A DNA stretch of 64,000 nucleotides. Origin: Ctena decussata (lineage: Eukaryota; Mollusca; Bivalvia; Lucinida; Lucinidae). Below are positions 11,795 to 23,144 of the stretch, one piece after another. Made by a program: the position numbers and the translations under genes. The notes under the pieces were generated by a model. The model made no database searches and was not told where the DNA came from. It saw nothing but the letters and a program-made list of their open reading frames with translations. The first letter of the stretch is position 1; each line of letters begins with the position of its first letter. The stretch is from contig OZ022500.1 in NCBI GenBank assembly GCA_963989385.1, positions 117,593,842 through 117,657,841 of the forward strand, written 5' to 3'.

Positions 11795-12369
11795 ATGTCT
11801 GTGCGAAACTGTGATACTCTCTAAAAACGGCACGGCTATTTTAAATTACTTCAAGAGTTCTACACTATTCTTATTATTTTCTTCATCTAGGGTCCTTACC
11901 TTCACTTTAGACTTCCTAAGTTTCGAAGAGGGGAAGACTCCAACCAGACTATGCTGACGCCCATGCTGATCCGAGTCCTCACAAATGTGCACATACCATG
12001 AGGCACCCCATGTGACGTTAATCAGACATTTTTACTTTCAGCATTCTAACTATGTAGTATAATGTATCCGTATTGTGTAGGTTCGTACAAATAGAAGAAA
12101 AAAAGAAGTTGTAAGAGAAGAAAAGAGTAAAGAGAGTAAGAGATAAGAAAAATTAAGTCTCATGGCATCAGATAATTTGCGCAGATATCCATATTCTAAA
12201 AGTTTCTGTAGCCTCCAAAATAGCAGCCACTTAAGATTCCTATACATGTATTAAATTGTAAAGGTTATGAACTAGCTTTTTCTCTAAGAGTTTAGAGAAA
12301 AGTAAAGAGATTGGTTCTCTATTTCGTTCCGAAATAGATGCTATACACGTAAATGTATATATGAATATA
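11795..12369. other. No gene recognised
   Basis: Nothing named. AATGTATATATGAATATATT (from about 12351) recurs exactly near 15174, together with the six bases CACATC that follow it. Confidence 0.45.
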
Positions 12370-13226
12370 TTCACATCTTCGGCACCTTTGAAATATCGCT
12401 TCAATTCATCCTGTGGAGTCGCAAGACTAATACCTGTTTGGATAACTGTATATGGCAAATAATTTGTTGGTTTTGCTTAACTTACGCGCACTAGACAAGG
12501 ATCTGCTAATATATGTTAAGTTAAACTTTAATTAAAATCGACTTTTAAAAGTACTGTTATTTAATCAACATCCAAAACTATTACCAAAAGAGGGAAATAT
12601 CTAATTCCGGAACGATGCCTATCTTACCTATAAAATGTGCGTAACCGGCCAATCCAAACCTGTTAACTGTGAGAGGCCATTTGTTTATTGCTACTGTATA
12701 TTCAGTAGCCTATTTGTATGTGTATTACAGGAGTTAGTAATTCCACTGCTTGCTATATATTGTGAATAAAAGGAAAAGTTAAATTCAAACGTACTTTCGA
12801 ATTGTTTCTGAGATTTTCTTTTCTTCTTCTTAATGTTTATTTTTTTATTTCATGCTGAAACTGTCTTGGCTCATTAAGAAAAAAAATATAAGAAAACGGC
12901 ACCATCAATGGTTTTATCATCAATTGTTTTATAATTATGATGATGATGATAATAATGGTAATTAAATATTAATGACAATAATAAAAAATATCATAATCAT
13001 GAATCTTTCTCTGACAATATCTAATAAAAGAAAAATAGAAACGGTCAGATTTTTTTTCTAACCTTTTTTCTATCATTTAATTTCTTCATTAGTATTATTA
13101 ATATGTTTATTATCAGCAAACTTGTGCTGTTCACTGTTTTAAATTATGCCCAGTCAAACAATCGATATCATGAACTACACATTCTAGTCCAGCTTTGTTT
13201 GTGCGTTTGCCGATCCGAGCATGCGT
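12370..13226 (-). repeat. ~860-bp repeat, inverted relative to 18066-18935
   Basis: Read in reverse complement it follows 18066-18935 throughout. Shared text includes GGCACCTTTGARATATCGCTTC, ACCAAAAGAGGGAAATATCT, CCGGCCAATCCA, TTTGTTTATTGCTGCTGT-type text, TCTCTGACAATATCAAATAAAAG and GCATGCTCGGATCGGC. Divergence by eye is roughly 15-20 %. With the copies at 16.9-18.9 kb it makes a long foldback with ~5 kb between arms. Confidence 0.8.
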
Positions 13227-13227
13227 A

Positions 13228-13260
<33 letters not shown>
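13228..13260 (+). repeat. (AAT)n microsatellite
   Basis: About eleven uninterrupted AAT units immediately after the outer edge of the inverted repeat, where related copies carry shorter AAT runs. Confidence 0.95.
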
Positions 13261-13442
13261 TACTTGCATCTTCGTTCTGTATTCGAAATACTTTTTCCTG
13301 GCCTGTGAAGTATCGCGTTCTCGGGCAGATGCAAATATTAATTCACATATCTGCACATTCCCTGATGATGCTTTACATTTGTTCCAAGATTCGCGAAAAT
13401 ATCTCAAATGGTTTAAGAGTCATGGAGGGGACACAAAATCAT

Positions 13443-13489
13443 GACGGACGGACAGACAGACGGACGGACAGATATACAGACAGACGAAC
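13443..13489 (+). repeat. (GACG/GACA)n simple repeat
   Basis: Degenerate tetranucleotide GACG/GACA run. The text before it (GGGGACACAAAATCATGACGG) resembles the 3' end of the tandem-unit elements at 38.7 kb, which also end in GACGGACGGACG. It may be the end of a decayed relative. Confidence 0.85.
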
Positions 13490-13839
13490 AAGGTGATTAC
13501 TAAAGAGTCTCTGCAGACTTCGTCTGGCGGGGCCCTTATCAGGGATGTCATGGGTAAGGAAAAATATTTCTATAAATAAACACAAACTTAAGGCAGTGCA
13601 CTCAGAATGTATTATACCGCGATTACCATAATGACCCTAATTATTTGGACAGAAGTGTTTGCGCAAACTGTGTAAACCATAATCAAACTTCGCAAAAATA
13701 GCTCGAGTTGACATAGATCTAGTAGGTTTGGAAAAATCAGAACAACTTTTGATTGAAAATTTTCGTGTTAAATTTCTGCCATCATGGTATAGATGCTTGT
13801 ATACAATGAAAAGAGCTACAACGACCGAACAACGGTAAT

Positions 13840-14173
13840 CACAGGGTATAAACCAGTCCGCCAATTTTCGCTTCCTGCAGAGACTGTCCATCATATTTGG
13901 CTTCCGCCGAGACTGTCTGCGATCTTTTGCTTCATGCAGGGACTACTGTCCTCGAAAACTGGCTTCCTGCCGAGACTGTCCGCGTTACTCTGCTTCCTGC
14001 CGAGAGCCTCGGCAGGAAGCAGAATCACGCGGACAGTCTCTGCAGGAAGCTATTTATCACGTACAGAAATCTCAGCAGTAAGCAAGAGATCGCGGACAGT
14101 CTCGGCGGAAGCCAAATATGACGGACAGTCTCTGCAGGAAGCGAAAATTGGCGGACTTGTTTATACTCTGTGG
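13840..14173. mobile_element. 334-bp palindrome made of ~30-bp tandem repeats
   Basis: The left arm starts ACAGGGTATAAACC..GTCCGCCAATTTTCGC and the right arm ends GCGAAAATTGGCGGAC..TTTATACTCTGT. The centre is CTGCCGAGAGCCTCGGCAG near 14005. Each arm contains about five copies of a ~30-bp unit, CTTCCTGCCGAGACTGTCCG, with short AT-rich spacers, so the repeats run outward-in on one arm and inward-out on the other. Overlapping open frames on both strands are by-products of the repeat. Confidence 0.9.
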
Positions 14174-14259
14174 TAATAGAGTTGCCGTTAACAAGTAGCT
14201 TTTACCCCTTATAGTCTTTCCTCTGGAAAACAAAATGCCTATGATTTCTCTCTTCGTCG

Positions 14260-14715
14260 AATTTCCAATCTTTTTGTCACAATATAGATTCCTCGGAAAT
14301 ATCACTATATAGCCAGTTTTCCCTAAAGGGGTAAATCTACATTTGGTGTTCTTGCACAGCCGTCCCCTTTCCCTCATATAGTGGATTTTCCCCTGATAAA
14401 ATGGCTTCAAAAACAGAAAGAAAAAAAAAAACACTTCCAGATGGAATTTGCTCCCCCCCCCCCCCCCCCATCTCTCATAATAATGCATACAATGACCGAA
14501 CACCGTTTTTTTTCTTTTCTTGTCCCAGTAGAATTTGCGGAAATATGACTTTATAGCCAGTTTTACGCGGGGATGTGTTCTTGCATAGCCGCCCCCTAAC
14601 CCTTTTCCCATATAGCGGATTTTCTCGGCCTGAATAGATCTACATGTATCTGGCTTAAAAAACCCACGCTACAAGATGGAATTTGCTCCCTCACCTCTCG
14701 TGATACACATAATAG
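14260..14715 (+). repeat. Two tandem ~250-bp units
   Basis: 14262-14490 and 14515-14715 share GAATTT..GGAAATAT.ACT.TATAGCCAGTTTT, TTCTTGCA.AGCCG.CCCC, CATATAG.GGATTTTC and AGATGGAATTTGCTCCC in the same order. A long C run (14454-14469) follows the last block in the first unit only. No coding capacity. Confidence 0.75.
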
Positions 14716-14719
14716 TAAG

Positions 14720-15386
14720 GTTTTAATTTGGAAGAAAAATGCAAATGACTGTCCCAAAAATACTGCCAAATAATAGATGCTAGAACCGCATGCATGAACT
14801 AATCAGTCTTTTTAGTTTTTCTTTTTGGGGGTTTGGCGGTGCTAGGAGTCGCGGGGGGGGGGGGGGGTGGAGGGCGGGGGAGGGGTATTTGTTCAAACAA
14901 ATAGAGCATACTTTAGTTTTGCATACAGAACTGTTTGAAAAAATCATTAGATCATTTAAGTTGGCTACTTTCGATTTCACAAATTTAAATAAAATGGTAA
15001 AAATACAATGTACAAGCGCGGGGCTCTATTCATTGTCCCGCTTCTGTCTATATTGCATTGCTCAACGGGGAACCAGAAAACATAAATTATATTTTGTGAA
15101 GGGATTTGCCGTTTTATTTATTTATTAAAAAAAACAACAAGTTACCCATACTTTTTGCTATATACTGTATATAAATGTATATATGAATATATTCACATCA
15201 TCCCATATTTTATCACCAAACGTCAAGGTTGTAGCGGTTTTCGTAATGATTTGTGTTGAGACGTTTATACCACTGAAGGGCTGTGAAGAATTTAATTTGA
15301 TGCTATTATGGCTGAGTGTGGCAGGCCACGACCAGTCTGCACATAGTCTAAGGAACTTGACACAAGGGGCAGTTGGGCTATTATAA
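14720..15386. other. No gene recognised; poly-G tract
   Basis: A G-rich tract lies at about 14850-14886. The phrase near 15174-15199 duplicates 12351-12376. Otherwise unremarkable. Confidence 0.45.
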
Positions 15387-15454
15387 CCCAGCAGGCACAT
15401 GACGTCGTAATGACATAAGTGCGACGTCATTTCGAATGTAATGTGCCCGCTGGG
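15387..15454. mobile_element. Minimal 68-bp palindromic element, CCCAGCAGGCA / TGACGT family
   Basis: CCCAGCAGGCACATGACGTC at the left and GTGCCCGCTGGG at the right are inverted ends. The interior holds TGACGTCGTAATGACAT and GCGACGTCAT. It is the shortest member here of a family also seen at 16166-16270 and 43539-43678. Confidence 0.8.
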
Positions 15455-15519
15455 AAGTAGCTGGACCAGAACTACCTAAATGTGTCTTTTGCAAGCGTTT
15501 ATCAGTGTTCAGTGAGCGC

Positions 15520-15735
15520 AACAGAGGGACTGGTCAAGTGGATTGAGTTCGCCTTTCTTGCAGGGAGTTGTGGGTTCGGCACCCACTAGCGACGCCTGTT
15601 CCAATAATATCTTAAGTTCTAGGACTTGTCATAGCGACATGAATCTTAGCGGAGTCTGGCTTCTGTTCTTTTGGATTATTTTGGCTTTTCATAAGTTCTT
15701 GCTGCACCTGTTGTCGTTGTCTGTCTCATCTTAAA
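15520..15735 (+). mobile_element. Possible tRNA-derived SINE
   Basis: GGTCAAGTGGATTGAGTTCGCC resembles a pol III A box, and ~30 bp on, TGGGTTCGGCACCCA resembles a B box with its TpsiC stem. The spacing fits a tRNA head, but cloverleaf pairing is poor. The unrelated tail runs towards 15735. Confidence 0.4.
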
Positions 15736-15770
15736 AGACACAGGGATTGAGTTAGCTCGGTGGGGTGGTG

Positions 15771-15798
15771 GGGGCGGTGGGGGGGGGGGGGGGGGGTT
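15771..15798 (+). repeat. Poly-G tract
   Basis: An almost pure G run. Similar G or C runs occur near 9945, 14454, 14850, 36332 and in each satellite unit after 56.9 kb; such runs are common sites of sequencing length error. Confidence 0.9.
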
Positions 15799-16165
15799 AG
15801 CGGGGCGGCGCGTGCGCTCGAAAGTTAATACGTAGGTGCATTTTACCTGGTGTTTGCAGCTACTGTGTCTCGCGCAAGGCGTCAGTAAGTGTGGCTCAGA
15901 GAGGGCTGCTCGTTGCTTGCCGAGACCTGCCCAGTCACCTTCTTTCTTTCTTACTTCTTGGGTTTAGCGACACTGAAATGCGTGTCTGTCGCACTTCATT
16001 CGGTATAAGTTACGTTTATATTCAATAAACTTGGAAACCTGCACCAGTGTGTTTTACACTGTAATAAGATAAATTAGGAGGGAGGATGGTGATGGTGAGA
16101 TCAGTATAGCTCCCGCCTTATTAACAATTAGAAACAAATTCCTGCCATTTCTTTCGTTCTGTTCT

Positions 16166-16270
16166 CCAGCAGGCACATGACGTCGTAATGACGTCGTACC
16201 GACATCGAAACGACGTGATACCGTCGCATCGAGGTCGGTACGATGTCATTTTGACGTCATCTGCCCGCTG
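16166..16270. mobile_element. Palindromic CCAGCAGGCA / TGACGT element
   Basis: Left end CCAGCAGGCACATGACGTCG and right end TGACGTCATCTGCCCGCTG. The interior is a chain of short ACGTCGTACCGAC-type palindromic words that also pair across the centre. About 105 bp, non-coding. The TGACGTCA words equal a CRE site but here are part of the repeat design. Confidence 0.85.
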
Positions 16271-16900
16271 TGTTTATTTGATATAATATGAAAATAGGCA
16301 CTGACTTTAGGCGAGCACATCGCTTTTTACAATATATGGGTAGTATTTGGCTGTAGACCTGTAGCTTCTGAAGCGTAACGTAACGTCAGAGGATCGGGAC
16401 TATATTTGGCTGTTACCATGTTAACTCTTAAGTTTCGGACAAAAATGCATAGTCGAAGTGTAGACCCTGATCTGACTACTCACTGTACGATTCTAGATTT
16501 AATCTCACAAGTTGTCGTTTGAAATTTGTAATAAAATTATTGCAACTCAACAACTGCGAACTCCGTCTGACAAACGGATGAGAAACTGGCCGAGAACAGC
16601 TTTCCCAACCTAATCTTTCCCCTCGGAAAACTGGCTATATATTTTTTTCAGTTTCTTCTCTGCGGCGGTTTTTATTTCCTTTAAACTTCACTCGACGCTC
16701 AGCCTCCTTGCATTTTGTGAATTACCATCTAGTGATCTACGCACAAAAGCGGTAAACGTTGACGCCATCTTGATTTTCTGGAACGGAACGTTTGACGTCA
16801 TTACGTTACGTAGCGACAGAAATACGTCACTTCCGTTTGATGTCGCCACGAAAGAAATTCCATTGAAAGTAATGTATTTTTAAGGAAAAAATATGGTTTA
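16271..16900. other. No gene recognised
   Basis: No supported gene. ACGTAACGTC-like words at 16376 and 16790-16812 (TTTGACGTCATTACGTTACG) may be decayed relatives of the preceding palindromic family. Confidence 0.4.
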
Positions 16901-16959
16901 CCAATCCTCTACCATAGAGTTCCCGCTCTATAACATGCGCCTGCAAGCGAATGCTCGCT

Positions 16960-18935
16960 ATTAAAGGATACTTTATTATTATCATTATTTTTATTATTGT
17001 AACACCGTTGATAGTGCACTTCTTTTTTATAATTATGCCTTTCAGTCTCTGGCATTTGAAATAAAGGAGAAAAAAGAGTGAAATACAGGAAAGGAAAAAA
17101 AAACGCATCTCATAGAGAAATTCTTCGTAATAACGCCTTCACTTTCATAGTAAAGTTTGTATTTCACCTTTAGGAGATAATATGAGAAACAGCAGCAGGG
17201 GTATACCAATGTGAAATATGCTTCTATAATACACACGAGAATATGCTGCTTAATATACAGTAGCAATAAACAAATGAACAAATACTGCGCCTGCACAGGT
17301 GACACACACTTTATGGGTATGATAAGCATCGTTCATTCATATATTAGATATATATCTTTTTTTATGAAAGGATTTTGGTGATGATGACGTTCGAACCTGT
17401 GCATGCTCGGATCAGCAAGCGCATATGAATGTAGGATCAGAACCTGTGCGTAGTTTACGATAACGAGTGTTTGCTTTGGCATAATTCAAAACTGATAAAA
17501 TTAATAATGATAACAATCATAAAATCATTTGTAATAATAATAATAATAATGTTTTATAATCAAATGATAGAAATAATAACAATAGTGATGATAATAACAG
17601 CAAAACATTCCCTGGCATATCAAATAAAATATACCTGTAACTTGCGTTCTGTTTTATTTTATCATTATCATTATTATAAACAGTTGATGATGCTGTTCGC
17701 TTTTGATGTTAAACCAAACATTCTCTGACGTATAAAATAAATAAAAAATAGAGGGAAGAAGATAAAAAAAGAAGAAGAAATTCTTTGTTATAACGCCTGA
17801 CGGCCAAAGTAAAGATAGTATTTCAACTTTCCGTTTTAATGAGAGTAGATAAAAAAAAAAAAAAAAAAAAAACAGCCGCAGTTGTATACAATGTGAAATA
17901 TGCTTCTGTAATACACATGCGAATATGCAGTAGCAATAAACAAATGAGACCTTACAGGGAAACAGATGCCTGCTTTAAAAGGACGGTGTCGTATAATTTA
18001 TGGGTAAGACAGAATTTTTTTTTTTTTTTTGAAACAGATTTTGCGATGGTGACGTATGTCACCCTGCATGCTCGGATCGGCATACGCAAAAGCAAAGTTG
18101 GTTCAGATGTGTAGTTCATGAAAACGATTGTTTGATCTGGCATAAATTAAAACGTCGAACAGCACAAGTTTGCTGATAACAATAAAACTAATAATAATAA
18201 TAATGAAAAATTTAAAAAAAAAAGATAGAAAAAATGTTTAGAAAAAGAAATCTGGCCGTTTTTTTTTTTTTTTTTTTTTTTTTTTGTTTCTTTTATTTGA
18301 TATTGTCAGAGAATGCTTAACAGTTATTTTTATTATTGTCAATAGTAGTTTATCATTTTTATTATTTTTCTTTATATTATAAAACCATTGCTGACGCTTT
18401 TTCTTCTTCTTCTTTAAATTGAGCCAAGATAGTCTCAGCATTAAATACAGTCAGAATTAAGAAAAATATCTCAGAAACACTTCGAAAGAACGTCCAAAGT
18501 TAAGGTTTGAATTTAACTTTTCCTTTTCTTGACAACATATAACAAACAGTAGCAGTGGAGTAACAATGCTTCTGTAATACACATACGAATATGCTACTGA
18601 ATAAACAGCAGCAATAAACAAATGACTTCTCGCAGATAGCCAGGATGGATTGGCCGGATGCACACACTTTATATGTAAGCTAGGCACCGTTTTGGTATTA
18701 GATATTTCCCTCTTTTGGTAACAGTTTTAAATGATAATTAACTAAACATACCTTTAAAAGTCGATATTAATTTAAGTTTAACTTTAACATAATAGCAGAT
18801 CCTTACCTACTGAGCATCAGTAAAGCTAAACCAACAAATCGTTTGCCATATACAGTTATCCATATAGGTATTAGTTGTGCGACTCCACAGCATGAAATGA
18901 AGCGATATCTCAAAGGTGCCAAAGAACTGATAGAA
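16960..18935 (+). repeat. Three head-to-tail copies of a ~430-870-bp repeat
   Basis: Copies run about 16960-17400, 17401-18064 and 18066-18935. Units start at GCATGCTCGGATC (17402, 18066; the first copy is truncated) and share, in order, GATAAC..AATAATAATAAT, TCTCTGACRTATMAAATAAA, a block containing TTTAACTTT or TTTCACCTT, GCTTCTRTAATACACA, GAATATGC, AGCAATAAACAAATGA and a TTTATGGGTA-like end. Spacer T and A runs vary strongly. An inverted fourth copy is at 12370-13226. No conserved frame. Confidence 0.75.
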
Positions 18936-18949
18936 ACCATCTTCTGATC

Positions 18950-19179
18950 GTATATTTACGGGTCTACCTGCATTTACGGGTCCACCCGTAAATATACGGG
19001 TCCACCCGTATTTCAAAAATACGGCTCGACCCGTATTATACGGGTCCACCCGTATAATAGGGGTCGACCCGTATTATACGGGTAGACCCGTAAATATACG
19101 GGTCGACCCGCAAATTTATTGGTCGACCCGTATCTGAAATACGGGTCGACCCGTATTTCAAAAATACGGGTCGACCCAT
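18950..19179. repeat. Array of self-complementary ACGGGTCGACCCGT units
   Basis: About eleven units of ACGGGTCGACCCGTA (variants with CCAC, CTAC or TAGA in the middle), spaced ~19-25 bp and joined by short AT-rich linkers such as TTTCAAAAATA. Every unit is close to a perfect 14-16-bp palindrome, and linkers also pair with each other, so the tract could fold as many small hairpins or one long one. It abuts the end of the third ~650-bp repeat copy. Confidence 0.95.
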
Positions 19180-19920
19180 ATCGGTGCTTTTGACCCGCTT
19201 GGTACACCAGACGTATCGGTGCTCTTGACGCTATTGGCTCACCATTTATTTGTATGAAGTTGATTTGTACTGGAACCATCATGTAGCTTATCTCGAAGTG
19301 AAGGTACTTTTTTGAATCATACCTTACATCCCGATAACGAAGAAAAAAATAAGGAGAGCGAAGAAAAGGAATTGCGTTTGATATGAATAAAACTGCAGGC
19401 TTATTTGAATTTTCACTGATCATGCACCTCTGAAAACAAATGTCTTACGAAGCTCTTTCAAGATCGCCATACTCACTGCTATGACCTACGTGATATATGG
19501 TTTTTGGTTTTGCAGGTCTGTCTAAAGGATGCTATTATCTCAGATAACGCCACTGTGTACGTGCACTATCGTTTGGGCCGTATTATATGTCTCAATAAAC
19601 ACACTATGACTTCAGTCCTGGTTCCCCGTTCAGTAATGAAATATACACGTAAGAAAAACAATGAAAGAGAGTCGATGCATCAGCGCATAGTTAAAGATCA
19701 TGATTACGAATAACAGGATATAAGTAGTTAGCAAAAAGGCTGAGTACAAAAAAAAAAGATTGAATGCCCGAATTTAATACTATCGTTTTGTTCATGAAAT
19801 ACTTTATCGTGAGGGCTCTATCGCTGCAAACTTCTCACTATGTACAGTACGTTTTTTCGTTGTGTATGACCGTGATTAGTCAGCCTAAAACAAATTAAAC
19901 ATGCTTGCGCTTCACATAAA
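19180..19920. other. No gene recognised
   Basis: Two related phrases, ATCGGTGCTTTTGACCCGCTTGG and ATCGGTGCTCTTGACGCTATTGG, lie at 19180 and 19214. No credible coding region. Confidence 0.45.
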
Positions 19921-19939
19921 ACGGGTTTAAAGAGTGATA

Positions 19940-20340
19940 GAGGTACAGTATTTCAGTTTATATTGAGCTGTCTCCCCGACAGCGTGAGAAAGATCGATTG
20001 ATTGATTGATTTGGTTTAACGGCCCTTTGAGACAGTATTTCAGTCCATATCGGGCCGTCCCCCCAAAAGAGGGAGAAAGAAGAAAAATGATAGACGAGAC
20101 AAAAAATGTCCAACAACCCTCACCCGCACCTACTGCAAGTACAGTAGGCCCTTGCCCTACAACATTCCAAATCAGTAGGACGCCCCGGCACTGGAAGTTA
20201 CACACACCACCATCGCACCACCCGAGCATCCCTAAGAGATATGACAGACGAATGAAAAAAATATCAAAACAACCCGCACCAACTGCAAGCAGAGTGAGGC
20301 CTGGGATATGCAAACCCGGGACTGAAAGTTACCGCACAGC
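19940..20340 (-). repeat. SINE-related fragments with a ~165-bp internal duplication
   Basis: GACAGTATTTCAGTCCATATC with a following GGGAGAAAGA block echoes the minus-strand SINEs at 22015 and 50345. Two half-copies, 20084-20190 and 20248-20340, share ATGAYAGACGAR, AACCC.CACC..CTGCAAG.A.AGT and CTG.AAGTTAC, so a tandem duplication of ~165 bp is present. Orientation is inferred from the SINE match. Confidence 0.5.
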
Positions 20341-20608
20341 CAGTGTTGTACAGACTTTTCACAGACATCACTTATGAGTATTTACTCATATGGGAACCAT
20401 CGAAGACACGACCTCTCTGGCGGGTGGGATGGGAGTGGGGATGTAGCCTCGAGTCTACTCGTTTCTACCCGTTAAGATAGAGCTGAAGATACCCGTGCGT
20501 ATCACCCGTGCAACTAGCAAATGCGGAGGGGATGGGTGTTGGCCTGGGGCGAATTTCGCTATCCGTAAGGCATCTGCTTCTCACCTCTAATATAAGTTCG
20601 TAACTGGT

Positions 20609-21957
20609 CGGACACTTAGGGACAGGTATCCCTGAATGTCCAAAAAAAAATCTCATTTTCTTTTTGGCGTTATATTTTGAGTATTTAGTGTTAATATTAT
20701 TAATTATTATTATTGTCCAAAAAGGTTTACTACTTTGACTTTGTTAGAATCCCTAAGCATTGTCTGTCCCTATAACATATTCTCTGTACTTACTAAATAA
20801 GTATTCTTAGTTAAGATCCTTAGATTCTTAGTTTTTTTTTTTTTTTTTTTTTTTTCTAAAACTGTAAAACTGTCAGGAAAGTGACCAAACCCATTATAAA
20901 TGCTTACAGAGTAGTTATTAGGAACAAATGGTTAATAAAATACCACTCGAACATGATAATAAAGTAGCAAAATACTTCAAAAAGAGATCAGAATTTGTCG
21001 GACATTTAGGAAACTCTATCCCTAAGTGTCCGACAGGTTTTGGTTCTTTTAAAGAGTGAGCTGTAACTGTAGAATCATTAAATATGACCATAACAAGTTA
21101 AAATAGCCGATATATTAAATAAATATTGATAGATTATTGACAACTGGTCTGACAGTTTGTATTAAAATATACAATATAGAAAGAAAAGTTTGGAAAAGCA
21201 AACTGCAAGCAGTTGTGTGGTTATAGTTTTGTACGTACTAAATACATTTTGCGGCATTTTGTTTCCCTAAGGTTCTTGATATATATTCTAATACAGAAAA
21301 GTAGTTAATAATTTAACAATGTATCTTTAGAATATAATAATGAATAGTTTTATCACTTCTACTTCACTTGAAAATAGATTGATACATTGTCGGACACTTA
21401 GGGACACATGTCCCTAAATGTCCGACAGATTTTGTTTTCATCTTGCTTACATTTTTAGTATTTTTAAAGAATTATTTGTACCAAATGATTACTTTATATG
21501 CATTTATAATATTTTATAGTGGTTTTGCTCACTTTCGCGAAGTTTTAGAAACCCTAAGATGTTGCCTGACACTTAAAAATGTTCTACTGCTTTTTATATG
21601 TATTCAGTTACGAACTTGATATATTTTTTGGCATTTTGTTTTTATTATTATCATTATTACTGTTATTATTAAATACAAAAAGTATCTTGTTCTCTTTTTT
21701 ACGATCATATTTATTGTTTTTACTCTAATAACGAACACTTATATTGATTTTCAACTTGTCGGACATTTAGGGTTGTCGGACATTTAGGGACCTTTGGGTC
21801 GTCCCTAAGTGTCTGACAAATTTTTTTCTAAGTTAGATATTGAGTATTTTTCACTAATTATTTTTTGAAATATTTACTTATTATGCTTTAAATAATGGTT
21901 TCTTTCACTATTCTGACATTTATAGAAAAAAATAAATTTTGTCGGACACTTAGGGAC
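20609..21957 (-). repeat. ~370-bp tandem array with hairpin boundaries, copy 2
   Basis: Inverted relative to 3965-5205. Boundary modules GTCGGACACTTAGGGAC or its complement lie near 20609, 20998, 21389, 21758 and 21941, most of them ~370-390 bp apart. The unit between 21389 and 21758 matches 4200-4500 in reverse complement, including the ATTATTATCATTATTACTGT stretch. The outer edges are both GTCGGACACTTAGGGAC, which suggests mobility as one block. Confidence 0.85.
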
Positions 21958-22014
21958 CCTACGCACGTGGCTAGCCATATTACCTGTCCTTGTACGACGT
22001 CGATCAAAAAGGGA

Positions 22015-22165
22015 TGGATTGATGACTTGCGATTTTATGTCCTTTGCAGCAGTATTTCAGTCATATCAAGACGATGGGAGGGTGATAATGAAAGGCTCTG
22101 TGCAATGGAACCCGGTTTACGACTGAGAACGCCTCCGGTAGTGGAGCTCGGGACCGCTAGATCAG
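22015..22165 (-). mobile_element. 5' part of a tRNA-derived SINE, interrupted
   Basis: Same family as 50345-50515: ATGACTTGCGATTTTATGTCC, TATTTCAGTCATATC, GGGAGGGTGATAATGAAAGG, TTGTGCARTGG-like text and GGGACCGCTAGATCAG appear in the same order. At 22165 the match stops abruptly at the terminal repeat of the 3.9-kb element. Beyond that element, 26059-26085 (GGCGCTTCACCCACGACTG) looks like the continuation (GGCTAGCACTTAGCCCACCG in the intact copy). Confidence 0.6.
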
Positions 22166-23144
22166 CCGTTGTAACGAAGTAAAGTGACCCGAATAGAATA
22201 ACGACCCCCCCCCCCCGGTCATTATTCTTCAGAAAAAAGGACTCCTTTTCTATAAAATACTGACTCCCTTTAAAAAAATAATGACCCCCCGATGCAATCT
22301 ATAAAATAGTGACCCCCGGTCATTTTTCTTTAAGGAATAGTGACCCCCCACCCCCCACCCCTACCTCGGTCATAATATTATGAATCCCCATGAAGCAATG
22401 GTATCTTCATATATGCTTATGACATATAAGATTTTGTGTTTCTGTCTGTTACACCTCTCTTGTTTGATGATGGATTTTAAAATAACTTGGCATAAATGTC
22501 AAGCTGATGTGTCGCCCGCAAGTCCTAGGTTCCTAACTCGAAAGTCAAGATCACAGAGATCGTTTAAAGATAATGGTGTCCTGCTATATGACTCTGGCGA
22601 AAGAATGTCGTGTCTGACCTGTAACTTTGTCATTTGTGGATAGACTTTCAAATAAGTGGAACGAATGTTAGCCACAGTTAGCCACATAAAGACAATGTAT
22701 CGCGTGCAAGATATAGGTCCCCACCTCAAAAATTAAAGTGAATGTCACAAATTCAGACAAATGACAATGTGTTCAGTTTGAGTTATGGCGTTAATATACT
22801 ATAAGGTTTTAATAGTAACATGTAGACTTATGCACTATAAAGAGGTTTGTTTTGCTGTTGATTCTGCAAAATTATCACGTCTGCACACTTACTCACTGCC
22901 TTTCTCAAGAGGGGTACATGGCATTTTGAGTCTTCGATTTTTCTTATTTACTGAATTTATTTTGTTAAATATGCTTACAATGAAGAGAGTACAACAGCTG
23001 ATCATAGTATGCAATAATTTGTAAATGAATAGTATGCTAGCTTTAGTCTAAGATGCAGAGGGTCTAATTAACCCACCCACTTTTCAGTTTTTAGCTGTAT
23101 ACTATTTCCCCATCCCCTTTGCCTAAGCATGTCACTCACATATA

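Noticed and set aside
13793..14176. Overlapping open frames of 127 and 74 codons
   Set aside because: They are translations of the 334-bp palindrome's ~30-bp repeats.
16166..16270. Cluster of CRE (TGACGTCA) sites acting as a regulatory region
   Set aside because: The words are the building blocks of a palindromic mobile element found at several places.
15387..16270. CRISPR-like array from repeated palindromes
   Set aside because: There is no constant repeat-spacer pattern, no cas genes, and the setting is eukaryotic.
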